A stretch of 53,190 bases of DNA, taken from Rhodospirillales bacterium (GTDB taxonomy: Bacteria; Pseudomonadota; Alphaproteobacteria; Rhodospirillales; UBA2165). The notes under the pieces were generated by a model. It saw only the letters and a program-made list of their open reading frames with translations. It made no database searches and was not told where the DNA came from. Of the stretch, positions 35,954 to 45,082 are shown in pieces. Location: positions 73,246-126,435 of the forward strand of contig DUBF01000069.1 in the NCBI GenBank assembly GCA_012960465.1. Direction: 5' to 3'. Each line of letters opens with the position of its first letter. Position 1 is the stretch's first letter. The position numbers and the translations under genes are program-made.

Positions 35954-37202
35954 TTTGAAAAAATTAATCCTCCTTATAACCGTCATTGCTTTATACCCGT
36001 CTCAACATATCGCTGCTCAACAACAAAATGGTAACCTTGGTAAAAAAATCAAGGACGTCGAGAGGGCTATTGCAGAGGGTAAAAAACGCAGCCAGGATCT
36101 CAAACAACGAGCTGATAACCTTAAAAGTGATCTTTCCAAAGCGGAACATGGTCGGATCGTTATTGCCAATACGGTGCAAAATCTGGAAAAAAGGCTGTCT
36201 AAATTAGAAACGGAAATCAGCGATCTACATGAAGCAGAAAATGAAAAGCGCCACTTATTAGATTCGCGACGAGGCCAATTTACAAATATTTTAATGGCCC
36301 TACAACGTATTTCACGTTTGCCTCCAGAAGTGATTATCGCCTACCCAGCAGGAGCAGATGATTTAATTCGAACTGCAATACTGTTGCGTTCAGCCGTTCC
36401 AAAAATTGAAACCCAAGCCACCCAGCTCCGTGAAGATATAGTTGCGCTTACTGCAACCCAAAAAATTATTGCAAATCGAAAATTGCAACTCGATAATACT
36501 GGTCGAGAATTTAGAAAAAAACGTATAATCTTAGATAAACTTATTCGCCTGAAGGCAAAACAACACCAACGGGCAATCTCACGACGACGAGCGGCAGCAT
36601 CAAAAATTAAATCACTAAGTAGCAAAGCGAAGAACCTTCGTGATTTATTTATAAATTTAGAGCAAGAACGCAAAAATCAATCGCTAAAGAAGTTAAGGGG
36701 AGGGCAACCTCAACAACTTAGAAATAAGAAAAATAAAAAACGGGGTTCAAATCAAAAAAGTAGTAAATTCGCAAACCTCGCTCGCCCTTTTAGTCTTAAA
36801 CCCTTCGCATTGTCACGAGGCTCTTTACGTTTCCCAGCCGTTGGACAAATCTCCGGACGTTACGGCGAAAGAATACAACGAGGTATTACTCGTAAAGGTA
36901 TCACAATAAAAACCCGAGCGTTGGCACAGGTTGTCGCCCCACACAATGGTAAAGTCGTTTTTGCTGGTAAATTTCGTGGATACGGTCAACTCTTGATTAT
37001 TGATCATGGAGAAGGATATCATACACTATTAGCAGGTATGTTGCGAATTGATGGAACCATGGGTCAATACGTGCTGTCAGGCGAACCAGTTGGCGTTATG
37101 GGGACCCACAAAGGGGGAGCCCCTTCGCTATATATTGAATTAAGGCGCAACAGCCAGCCAATCAACCCTACTCCATGGCTAGCTCAAAACAAAGATAGTT
37201 AA
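35940..37202 (+). CDS. EnvC-like murein hydrolase activator (degenerate LytM domain)
   Basis: 420 aa. A signal peptide (LKKLILLITVIALYPSQHIA) precedes a long coiled coil, residues about 30-235, a basic linker rich in Lys and Asn, and a C-terminal LytM/M23 fold, residues about 290-415. The zinc-ligand positions are lost: TRKGITIKTRAL replaces the usual HxGxD and GYHTLLAG replaces HxH. EnvC-type proteins of this kind activate amidases during cell division rather than cutting peptidoglycan. It lies between gpmI and ctpA, a common alphaproteobacterial order. Confidence 0.87.
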   Translation: MHQRNLKKLILLITVIALYPSQHIAAQQQNGNLGKKIKDVERAIAEGKKRSQDLKQRADNLKSDLSKAEHGRIVIANTVQNLEKRLSKLETEISDLHEAENEKRHLLDSRRGQFTNILMALQRISRLPPEVIIAYPAGADDLIRTAILLRSAVPKIETQATQLREDIVALTATQKIIANRKLQLDNTGREFRKKRIILDKLIRLKAKQHQRAISRRRAAASKIKSLSSKAKNLRDLFINLEQERKNQSLKKLRGGQPQQLRNKKNKKRGSNQKSSKFANLARPFSLKPFALSRGSLRFPAVGQISGRYGERIQRGITRKGITIKTRALAQVVAPHNGKVVFAGKFRGYGQLLIIDHGEGYHTLLAGMLRIDGTMGQYVLSGEPVGVMGTHKGGAPSLYIELRRNSQPINPTPWLAQNKDS

Positions 37203-37218
37203 AAAGCAAGGTAAGAAA

Positions 37219-38550
37219 ATGAAAAAAATATTATTCCTATTAGTAGCTCTAACCCTTTCGATATTAATCGTCGATCAGCCCCCCAGTCTACAGGCTGCAG
37301 AAAAAGTCAAAGTTAAACAAAATATTAATACCTATCGTTTGCTAAATCTTTTTGGAGACGTATTTGAGCGCGTTCGGACGAGCTATGTTACCGAAGTTTC
37401 AGATGAAGACCTAATCGAAGCTGCAATTACCGGTATGCTAACTTCACTAGATCCGCACTCAAGTTATCTCAATGCTAAGAATTTTAAAGATATGAGAGTA
37501 CAAACGCGTGGTAAATTTGGGGGTCTGGGTATTGAGGTTACAATGGAAGGCGGCTTAATCAAAGTTGTCTCACCGATCGATGACACGCCTGCCTATCGCG
37601 CGGGCCTCAAGTCAGGTGATTTAATAACCCATTTAAATGGAGAAAGAGTGCAGGGACTTACCCTTTCGCAAGCTGTTGACAAAATGCGTGGAAAAGTTGG
37701 TGAAGATATCAAACTCACTATTCGACGCATCGGCAAAGAACCCTTTGACGTCACCGTTACCCGCGGCATCATTCCTATTCATACCGTAAGATCACGGATT
37801 GAAGCTAAAGATATCGGCTACATCCGCATCTCATCCTTTAGCCAACCAACAGAAAAAGGCCTTAAAAAAGCTATGATAAAAATCAAAAAAGAACTTGGTG
37901 AGAAGTTTAGCGGTCTTGTGCTCGATCTAAGAAGCAATCCTGGTGGTCTTCTTGATCAGGCCATCGCGGTCTCTGATGCCTTTCTAGAGAAAGGTGAGAT
38001 TGTCTCAACCCGCGCTCGTAAGAAACAAGATTACCAAAGGTTTAATGCTCGCCCAGGCGACCTAGCGGACGGCAAACCAATTGTAGTTTTAATCAATGGC
38101 GGCTCTGCCAGCGCTTCAGAAATTGTGGCCGGTGCTCTGCAGGATCACAAACGTGCAATCATTCTTGGCACGAAGTCTTTTGGGAAGGGCTCGGTACAAA
38201 CAATCATTCCACTTCAAGAGCAAGGAGCGATGCGCCTAACGACATCCCGATATTACACGCCGTCAGGCCGAAGCATCCAAGAGATTGGAGTAACCCCCGA
38301 CATCATCGTTGAGCCAGTTAATTTTGAGACCACCCAACCTGGAAAGCGTACGCGCGAAGGCGATTTACGGGGTGCTCTGAAAAATGATAATAAAAAAAAT
38401 AATCTTGAAGACATTAAAGATAGACCCTCCAAAAAACCAAAAAACTCAGAAACAAAAGTACTAGAAACCACTGCCAAGGATTTCCAATTACAACGTGCGT
38501 TGGACCTTCTACGTGGCGTCTCAATGTTTTCTCAACGAATTAAAGGGTAA
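37219..38550 (+). CDS. ctpA: S41-family carboxyl-terminal processing peptidase
   Basis: 443 aa. A signal peptide (KKILFLLVALTLSILIV) precedes a PDZ domain (FGGLGIEVTMEGGLIKVVSP, residues about 98-170) and the S41 catalytic domain. The catalytic Ser is in LINGGSASASEIVAGAL and the Lys in LGTKSFGKGSVQT. These periplasmic proteases trim or degrade envelope proteins. It follows the envC-like gene by 16 bp, with AAGG upstream of the ATG. The C-terminal tail (about residues 380-425) is Lys- and Asn-rich and probably disordered. Confidence 0.95.
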   Translation: MKKILFLLVALTLSILIVDQPPSLQAAEKVKVKQNINTYRLLNLFGDVFERVRTSYVTEVSDEDLIEAAITGMLTSLDPHSSYLNAKNFKDMRVQTRGKFGGLGIEVTMEGGLIKVVSPIDDTPAYRAGLKSGDLITHLNGERVQGLTLSQAVDKMRGKVGEDIKLTIRRIGKEPFDVTVTRGIIPIHTVRSRIEAKDIGYIRISSFSQPTEKGLKKAMIKIKKELGEKFSGLVLDLRSNPGGLLDQAIAVSDAFLEKGEIVSTRARKKQDYQRFNARPGDLADGKPIVVLINGGSASASEIVAGALQDHKRAIILGTKSFGKGSVQTIIPLQEQGAMRLTTSRYYTPSGRSIQEIGVTPDIIVEPVNFETTQPGKRTREGDLRGALKNDNKKNNLEDIKDRPSKKPKNSETKVLETTAKDFQLQRALDLLRGVSMFSQRIKG

Positions 38551-38595
38551 ACTAATCATAATAGGGATAAGTCATAGAGTTGCTGGGAATTTTTA

Positions 38596-40293
38596 ATGTC
38601 AGACGAAGAAATACAAACTGAAGCTGATGAAATGGTTGATGATGGCCCATCTAATAAAAACATAGATGAACCCCTAGATGGTCCATCTGATGATAAACCC
38701 CCAGATGGACCACCTGATATTGAGAAAGATGAGCGTGTAAATGAATCAGATGAAAATATCCTTGAAGAGGCGGATGGTTCTGCGCCAAATAATAGTGAAG
38801 AACCAAGCGCTCAGAATACTCCAACAGATTTTGAGCGTGAGACTGATACGGCCAATCAAGAAGATACAGAAGATCTCACCCTAAAAGATATTGATTTACC
38901 TGATGATGGATTTGATGAAGAAGATGAAACCTCTGGAGGGAAAAGAAAATGGGTCCTAATTGGATCAAGTATTGTGCTTCTAGCGATTCTTGGTGGCGTT
39001 GGATTTTACTATTTTAACAATCAAAACCTATTAACGAAAAATGACAAACCAGCCGAAGTCGCTCTGAGCCTAAAAATTCCCAGTAAATCGAAGTTGAAAA
39101 AGGGCCGAAAGAAGATGGTTTCTTCTTCTAAGAAGCTACTCCAAAAAAACCCACCCTCTTTAAATCTAAAAAGCCCTAAAAATTCAAAATCACCAAATAA
39201 GTTAAAGTCTATCAACAAACCAAAACCTGCTGGTAATGCAAAAAAACTGCAGACTAGTAGTAAAAAAAATAAGTCTCCTGATCTTAAAACAAAATCTAAT
39301 GGAAAAAAGAATAAAAAAACCTTAACTCAGGATGGTAAAGCCGTCCAATCCACGTCAGGAGCAAAAATACTTGCTGATGGTAGCCTTGTCTTACCTTCTG
39401 TAACGGCAGCCGCCTTCAAGGGGATCCCAATGATAAAAAATCCACGGCCCCTAGCGGATCCGGATAAATCACTAGGCGAATCTATGGGTGGGGGGGTTAT
39501 CCCAAAAATTTCAACTGACGGCCGCAGACCTTGGAAGTTTTATGGGAAATCTTTTAGCAAACAAACGACCTTGCCACGGGTTGGGATCATTATTAGAGGT
39601 TTAGGTTTTAGCCGGGCGGCAACGACGGCAGCAATCAACCAGACCCCATCCGAAGTTACACTGGCATTTAATCCATATGCAAAAGGCGTTGGCAACTGGG
39701 TTGGGCTTGCAAGAGCAGTAGGTCATGAAACGTTGATCACTCTGCCCATGGAACCAATAGACTTTCCAATCTCAGACCCTGGACCCTTCGCCCTGCAAGT
39801 AGACTTAAAACAAACAGAAAATATTGACAGACTTCGCTACATTCTATCAGTTTCGATGGGTAATGTTGGATTGTTGCAAATGATGGGTACTCGCTTTGTG
39901 AATTCGCGCAAGGCATTGGAACCTATACTCAAGGAAATAAGTTCGCGTGGTCTTTTAATGATTGATAATGGCTTGGCTAGAAAGAGCCAGATTAGCAGTA
40001 TTGCCTCTACTATCGGCTTACCACGAGCTCGTAGTGATGTTTTTCTTGATCAAGACGCTTCACGCGCTAGCATCATGCGAAAACTCTCTGCGTTAGAAGC
40101 TACCGCAAAGAAAAATAAATCTGCAATAGGTATTGCGCAACCCCTGCCAAATTCAATTTCACTGATTATGAATTGGACAAAAACCCTAGCCCAAAAAAAT
40201 CTTGTCTTAGCGCCTATTTCTGCGATCGTAAAAATTTCCGGCAGCTTAAAACCGAAAGCCGATGCCTCAGGTGTGGCTGCGGCCAAGAAATAG
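38596..40293 (+). CDS. Divergent polysaccharide deacetylase (YibQ-type) with long disordered N-terminus
   Basis: 565 aa. Residues 1-115 are strongly acidic, with degenerate repeats such as LDGPSDDKPPDGPPD. A transmembrane helix follows (WVLIGSSIVLLAILGGVGFYY), then about 120 residues rich in Lys, Ser, Pro and Asn. A deacetylase-like NodB fold begins at LPRVGIIIRGLGFSRAAT (about residue 330) and includes EVTLAFNPYAKG, ETLITLPMEP and SRGLLMIDNG. It faces the periplasm by topology. The family is linked to cell division and peptidoglycan. It lies 45 bp after ctpA. Confidence 0.85.
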   Translation: MSDEEIQTEADEMVDDGPSNKNIDEPLDGPSDDKPPDGPPDIEKDERVNESDENILEEADGSAPNNSEEPSAQNTPTDFERETDTANQEDTEDLTLKDIDLPDDGFDEEDETSGGKRKWVLIGSSIVLLAILGGVGFYYFNNQNLLTKNDKPAEVALSLKIPSKSKLKKGRKKMVSSSKKLLQKNPPSLNLKSPKNSKSPNKLKSINKPKPAGNAKKLQTSSKKNKSPDLKTKSNGKKNKKTLTQDGKAVQSTSGAKILADGSLVLPSVTAAAFKGIPMIKNPRPLADPDKSLGESMGGGVIPKISTDGRRPWKFYGKSFSKQTTLPRVGIIIRGLGFSRAATTAAINQTPSEVTLAFNPYAKGVGNWVGLARAVGHETLITLPMEPIDFPISDPGPFALQVDLKQTENIDRLRYILSVSMGNVGLLQMMGTRFVNSRKALEPILKEISSRGLLMIDNGLARKSQISSIASTIGLPRARSDVFLDQDASRASIMRKLSALEATAKKNKSAIGIAQPLPNSISLIMNWTKTLAQKNLVLAPISAIVKISGSLKPKADASGVAAAKK

Positions 40294-40295
40294 TC

Positions 40296-40781
40296 GTGTC
40301 TCCTTACCAAAACCTTGCCTATCGACCCTGTGCCGGGATTATGCTTTTTAATAAACAAGGACGCGTTTTGGTTGGTCAACGACTAGATACGTACCAAAAT
40401 GCCTGGCAACTTCCTCAAGGCGGCATCGAAGAAGGTGAAGAACCTAAGGCAGCAGCTATGCGCGAACTTGAGGAAGAGATTGGTACCTGCAATGCTAAAA
40501 TAATTGGAGAAACAAAAAACTGGCTTAAATACGATTTACCCCCTGAGCTTTTAGGTAAACTATGGAAAGGGCGTTTTCGAGGACAGACACAAAAATGGTT
40601 TGCCTTGCGCTTTTTAGGTACTGACATCGAAATTAATCCTACAACTGTGGTAAACCCAGAATTTAGTGCATGGAAATGGGCTAATATTAACGAAATTCAA
40701 GAAATGGCCGCACCCTTCAAACGATCAGTTTATAAAAGTGTCGTACGCGAATTTGCCCGATTCGCAAAAGTAGCCGGATAA
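40296..40781 (+). CDS. rppH: RNA pyrophosphohydrolase (Nudix)
   Basis: 161 aa from the GTG at 40296, whose start lies 2 bp after the previous stop. Codons upstream to 40173 lie inside that gene and are not family-like. The protein begins (V)SPYQNLAYRPCAGIMLFN, and the Nudix box GGIEEGEEPKAAAMRELEEE is complete, followed by IGT. KNWLKYDLP and WKGRFRGQTQKWF are RppH-specific. It converts 5'-triphosphate RNA to monophosphate and triggers decay. A terminator follows. Confidence 0.93.
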   Translation: MSPYQNLAYRPCAGIMLFNKQGRVLVGQRLDTYQNAWQLPQGGIEEGEEPKAAAMRELEEEIGTCNAKIIGETKNWLKYDLPPELLGKLWKGRFRGQTQKWFALRFLGTDIEINPTTVVNPEFSAWKWANINEIQEMAAPFKRSVYKSVVREFARFAKVAG

Positions 40782-40856
40782 ATTTGAACTAAGTCAAAAT
40801 TTTTCCACCTGTTTAAGATGATTTAGATCAAGTAACGTCGGGTCAAAATTATATAC

Positions 40857-40892
40857 AAACCCCTATTATGACCAGTCTTTCGGGGGTTTTTT
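40857..40892 (+). terminator. Rho-independent-type terminator after rppH
   Basis: AAACCCC (40857-40863) pairs with GGGGTTT (40883-40889); the loop is about 19 nt and a TTTT-rich tail follows. It lies 76 bp after the rppH stop and ends the 34361-40781 operon. The remainder of the 341-bp gap to korA is AT-rich and holds the inverted repeat at 41042-41068. Confidence 0.6.
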
Positions 40893-41041
40893 CCGCATTC
40901 TTAGTTTGCTCAGGGTAATTTCCTATGCTATGAAAAAATCCGTATGCTAGTCAGTCCTATTTATATATTGTTTATATCAATGTAACCTGCGCTCGTGAGT
41001 AAATGTAAATAAATCTTCATGGAAAAATTTAATTTTATCTA

Positions 41042-41068
41042 GTGTTAATTAAGTTAAATAATTAACAC
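41042..41068. promoter_or_regulatory. Perfect 10-bp inverted repeat upstream of korAB
   Basis: GTGTTAATTA and TAATTAACAC, 7 nt apart (AGTTAAA). The exact 10-bp match is 54 bp before the korA start. It could be a dimeric regulator operator; as an RNA stem it would be weak because it is AT-rich. No well-known regulator motif was matched with confidence. Confidence 0.5.
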
Positions 41069-41122
41069 GTAGAGTGAGTTGCTGTAATTTTGGTGGCGAA
41101 AAAGATTAGGAGTTGAACTAAG

Positions 41123-42991
41123 ATGGAAGGATCAACAACTGTTGCAATGGAGGGGGCCATTCGCGAACAGGTAGAAGATGTAGTCGTTCGATTTGCGGGC
41201 GATTCGGGTGATGGTATTCAGATTGCCGGCGGCCAGTTTACACTCACCACAGCATTAGCGGGTAATGATTTGTCAACATTTCCTGATTTTCCAGCTGAAA
41301 TCAGAGCCCCGCAGGGCACCACCTTCGGCGTGTCAGCATTCCAAATACACTTCGGATCACGCGAAATCCGTACTGCAGGTGATGCCCCCGACGTATTAGT
41401 AGCACTCAATCCGGCTGCTTTAAAAGTTAATATTGCCGACCTTAGTAAAGGCGGATTGATCATTGTAGATACTGGCTCTTTCACAGAGCGAAATTTTAAG
41501 AAAGCGGGCTACAATGGCAATCCCATTGAGAATGGTTCTGTCGAGGGCTTCCGGCTTATCACTGCTGATATAACAAGGAACACTTTAGAGGCAGTGCAAG
41601 AATTTGGTCTTTCTCAGAAAGAGGCTGTCCGCTGCAAAAACATGTATGCGCTTGGGCTAGTTTACTGGCTTTATGATCGTGATCGCTCACCAACAACAGG
41701 CTGGCTCAATGATAAATTTGGAAAACGCCCAGAGATCGCTAATGCGAATATAGCCGCAGTTAATGCCGGACATGCATTCGGCGAAACCATCGAAGCATCA
41801 GGCGAGACCTCATCCTACCAGGTAATGCCTGCTACAATTGAGCCTGGCCTTTATCGAACAATTACGGGTATTGAGGCCATCTCATACGGTTTGGTTGCCG
41901 GTGCACAAAAAGCTGATCTTCGAATGACTTTTGCTGGTTATCCAATTACACCAGCGTCGGCCATCCTACATAGTTTATCAAAACTCAAACAATTTGATAT
42001 CATTACCTTTCAGGCGGAAGATGAAATAGCTGCTGTTGGCGCTGCACTTGGCGGATCCTATGCTGGCACCTTAGGGGTCACCGCAAGTTCCGGGCCAGGT
42101 ATCGCCCTTAAAACAGAAACTATTGGATTAGCCATATCCGTCGAGTTGCCTCTCATAGTTATTAACGTGCAACGTGCTGGACCCTCAACTGGCATGCCAA
42201 CCAAAACAGAACAATCTGATTTGCATCAGGCTGTATTTGGCCGTAATGCAGATAGCCCGTTGGTTGTAATATCAGCAAGCACACCTGCCGATAACTTTGA
42301 AGTTGCGATTGAGGCTGTCAGGCTTACAACAAAATATATGACCCCGGTTATGCTATTGACCGATGGTTATCTCGCTAACGCATCGGAGCCATGGAATATA
42401 CCTGACGCTGATAAAATTCCTAAATTCCCGGTAAATTTTTTAAATGATACAAACGAATTTAGCCCTACAAAACGCGATCCGGTAACGCTAGCGCGCAACT
42501 GGCCTATTCCAGGAACACCGCACCTCGAGCATCGAATAGGTGGTATTGAGAAATCATATGACACAGGAAATATTTCATATGATGCAGCCAATCATCAAAA
42601 AATGACTGATATTCGAAAAAATAAAATAGATGGTATTGCAAACGATATTCCTGAACAGAAAGTTACACGCGGTGAAGATGCGGGAAAGATTGCCGTGGTC
42701 GGGTGGGGTTCAACGTTTGGTCCAATAACCCGTGCGGTTCAAAAAATTCGATTGGAGGGACACAAAGTATCGCATATCCATATAAGGCATATCTGGCCAC
42801 TGCCTAAAAATCTAGGGTCCCTTTTAAATGGCTTTAAGAAAGTGATTGTAGCCGAAATAAATACTGGGCAGTTGATAACCGTCCTTCGTAGTCAATATTT
42901 AATTGATGCCCAAGGACTTAATAAAATATCTGGACAACCTTTTAAAGTTTCCGAAGTCGAAGAGGCTATCCGAAAGAGTTTGGAGAATTAA
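41123..42991 (+). CDS. korA: 2-oxoacid:ferredoxin oxidoreductase, fused gamma-alpha subunit
   Basis: 622 aa. The N-terminal gamma domain (residues about 18-200) has VRFAGDSGDGIQIAGG, and the alpha pyrimidine-binding domain (about 245-600) has FAGYPITPASAILH and SSGPGIALKTE. It pairs with the beta subunit downstream to oxidise 2-oxoglutarate (or another 2-oxoacid) to the acyl-CoA, reducing ferredoxin. The fused gamma-alpha form is typical of the KGOR type. AGGAG is 10 nt from the ATG. A perfect inverted repeat sits upstream. Confidence 0.93.
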   Translation: MEGSTTVAMEGAIREQVEDVVVRFAGDSGDGIQIAGGQFTLTTALAGNDLSTFPDFPAEIRAPQGTTFGVSAFQIHFGSREIRTAGDAPDVLVALNPAALKVNIADLSKGGLIIVDTGSFTERNFKKAGYNGNPIENGSVEGFRLITADITRNTLEAVQEFGLSQKEAVRCKNMYALGLVYWLYDRDRSPTTGWLNDKFGKRPEIANANIAAVNAGHAFGETIEASGETSSYQVMPATIEPGLYRTITGIEAISYGLVAGAQKADLRMTFAGYPITPASAILHSLSKLKQFDIITFQAEDEIAAVGAALGGSYAGTLGVTASSGPGIALKTETIGLAISVELPLIVINVQRAGPSTGMPTKTEQSDLHQAVFGRNADSPLVVISASTPADNFEVAIEAVRLTTKYMTPVMLLTDGYLANASEPWNIPDADKIPKFPVNFLNDTNEFSPTKRDPVTLARNWPIPGTPHLEHRIGGIEKSYDTGNISYDAANHQKMTDIRKNKIDGIANDIPEQKVTRGEDAGKIAVVGWGSTFGPITRAVQKIRLEGHKVSHIHIRHIWPLPKNLGSLLNGFKKVIVAEINTGQLITVLRSQYLIDAQGLNKISGQPFKVSEVEEAIRKSLEN

Positions 42992-42995
42992 AATT

Positions 42996-44021
42996 ATGAA
43001 TAAAATAACACCTCCGGAAAAATTAACTATTAAGGATTACGCATCAGATCAGGAAGTCCGCTGGTGCCCTGGTTGCGGCGACTACTCAATTGTTCGCGCC
43101 ATGCAAAAAACCTTAGCCGATCTCCAATCTCCCCCCGAAAAAACTGTTTTTATTTCTGGCATTGGATGTGCTGCTCGTTTCCCTTATTATATGGCTACCT
43201 ACGGGTTCCATACTATCCATGGCCGTGCTGCCGCAATCGCAACAGGTACTAAGCTGGCTAATCCAGAACTGGATATTTGGGTTATTTCTGGTGACGGCGA
43301 TTCACTTTCGATTGGTGGAAACCATTTGATGCATGTACTTCGTCGTAACGTAGATTTACAATATATTTTATTCAATAATGAAATTTATGGTCTTACGAAA
43401 GGTCAGTATTCGCCAACTTCAAAAATTGGCACGCGATCGCCATCAACACCGATGGGATCTATAGACAGCCCTCTCTCCGCCACTCTATATGCTCTCGGCT
43501 GTGGCGCTAAATTCGTCGCTCGTGGGATCGACACCAAACCCAAACATCTGCCAGAAGTTTTTAAGCGTGCGCACGCTCACAAAGGAGCTTCATTCGTTGA
43601 AATATTCCAAAATTGTATTGTCTACAATGACGGCGTATATGATAGCTTTACAGCAAAAGACGTGGCTGCTGAGCGACAAATTGAAGTTGAACACAACAAA
43701 CCGCTGATATTCGGTAAGGAAAAAGAAAAAGGCCTGCGTATGAACTCCGACAAAATTGAGTTGGAAGTGGTAACTATTGGCGAAAACGAGGCTACAGAAA
43801 AAGACATATTGGTTCACGATGAGACTAATAAAGTTTTGGCCACCCTATTGGCCCAAATGGAAGGACCCAATTTCCCAGTTGCTATCGGCGTACTTTATTG
43901 CAATCCATCCAACACCTACGAAGATGCTGTTCATGCTCAAATTGCTGCTGAAAAAAAAGCGCACCCATCTACCAACATAAATGACCTGCTGCGAAGTGGA
44001 CCGACATGGACTGTGGATTAA
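42996..44021 (+). CDS. korB: 2-oxoacid:ferredoxin oxidoreductase, beta subunit
   Basis: 341 aa from the ATG at 42996, 4 bp after the korA stop, with GGAGA upstream; an in-frame extension to 42903 overlaps korA and is rejected. The TPP domain has RWCPGCGDYSIV, FISGIGCAARFPYYM and ISGDGDSLSIGGNHLMHVLR, with ILFNNEIYGLTKGQYSPT. The short Cys set matches the Fe-S site of this group. It completes the enzyme with KorA. Confidence 0.95.
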   Translation: MNKITPPEKLTIKDYASDQEVRWCPGCGDYSIVRAMQKTLADLQSPPEKTVFISGIGCAARFPYYMATYGFHTIHGRAAAIATGTKLANPELDIWVISGDGDSLSIGGNHLMHVLRRNVDLQYILFNNEIYGLTKGQYSPTSKIGTRSPSTPMGSIDSPLSATLYALGCGAKFVARGIDTKPKHLPEVFKRAHAHKGASFVEIFQNCIVYNDGVYDSFTAKDVAAERQIEVEHNKPLIFGKEKEKGLRMNSDKIELEVVTIGENEATEKDILVHDETNKVLATLLAQMEGPNFPVAIGVLYCNPSNTYEDAVHAQIAAEKKAHPSTNINDLLRSGPTWTVD

Positions 44022-44107
44022 GCGATAACGGGCCTTCTTTAAAGATTAAGATAAAATGTTTTATGCTCCAATTATAGAGATGTCCTCAATTCTAGGCTGT
44101 AAAGGAT

Positions 44108-44932
44108 ATGAAATTAACAAAGTATGTTTCTATAACTAAATGCATCCTATTCAGTTTGCTAATCGGCACTTCAAGCACTATCGCAAAAGAACCAGAAAAT
44201 TCATTGATCTCAGGTACAGTTTTTAGAGACTGCCTGGCATGCCCGGAAATGTCGGTCATCCCATCCGGAACATTTTTGATGGGTTCGACCAGAGGTAAAA
44301 AACGAGAATTACCGGTCACTAAAATCACTATCCGAAACCCTCTCGCTGTTAGTCGTTACGAAATAACCTTCGATGAATGGGATGCATGTTATACTGCAAG
44401 AGGTTGTTCAAAGAGGCCTTCCGACCGGGGTTGGGGCCGCGGTAAACGTCCGGTTATAAATGTTCTTCTAACAGATATTGCTGAATACCTATCGTGGTTA
44501 ACAAAAAAAACAGGTCATGTTTATCGCTTACCTTCAGAATCTGAATGGGAATATGCCGCTAGAGCTGGCTCCCAAACCGAGTTTAGCTGGGGAAATCAAA
44601 TGCAAATTGGAGCAGCTAATTGTCGCAACTGTGGCACGGAATGGAGCGGCCTTAAATCAGCTCCAGTTGGCCAATTTATGCCTAATGCTTGGGGTCTTTA
44701 TGATGTACATGGCAATGTTCTAGAATACGTAACTGATTGTTGGACCACAAGTCACGATAAAGTGCCAACAGATGGCTCACCCATAATAACTGAGGGTTGT
44801 TTAAGTAAAGTCGTGAAGGGGGGTGCTTGGTATTATCTACCAAAAGTTTCCCGATCAGCTTCACGAGCACGCAATGATAAACGAGTTTTTAGCTATTTTA
44901 TCGGCTTTCGTGCCTTTCGTGAAATTGATTAA
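44108..44932 (+). CDS. Exported SUMF1/FGE-fold protein
   Basis: 274 aa. An N-terminal hydrophobic segment (CILFSLLIGTSSTI) is probably a signal peptide. The SUMF1 domain starts at IPSGTFLMGSTRGKKRELPV and includes VSRYEITFDEWDACYTARGC, YRLPSESEWEYAARAGSQTE and GLYDVHGNVLEYVTDCW, ending KGGAWYYLPK and RNDKRVFSYFIGFRAFREI. SUMF1-fold enzymes include formylglycine-generating, EgtB and PvdO-like proteins; sulfatase activation cannot be assumed. It lies between korAB and a methyltransferase, with no sulfatase nearby. Role unknown. Confidence 0.85.
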   Translation: MKLTKYVSITKCILFSLLIGTSSTIAKEPENSLISGTVFRDCLACPEMSVIPSGTFLMGSTRGKKRELPVTKITIRNPLAVSRYEITFDEWDACYTARGCSKRPSDRGWGRGKRPVINVLLTDIAEYLSWLTKKTGHVYRLPSESEWEYAARAGSQTEFSWGNQMQIGAANCRNCGTEWSGLKSAPVGQFMPNAWGLYDVHGNVLEYVTDCWTTSHDKVPTDGSPIITEGCLSKVVKGGAWYYLPKVSRSASRARNDKRVFSYFIGFRAFREID

Positions 44933-45082
44933 CTAGAAAATTTTAATGCATAGCAAAATAATTGAAAATTAATTTGTGAAATGTATTATTTACTCATATT
45001 TTAAGAATTGGAGTTATAGCCTAAATTTAAGTGCAGAAATTCTATTATCAAATTTTTATGTGGGACAACACACATTGATATT

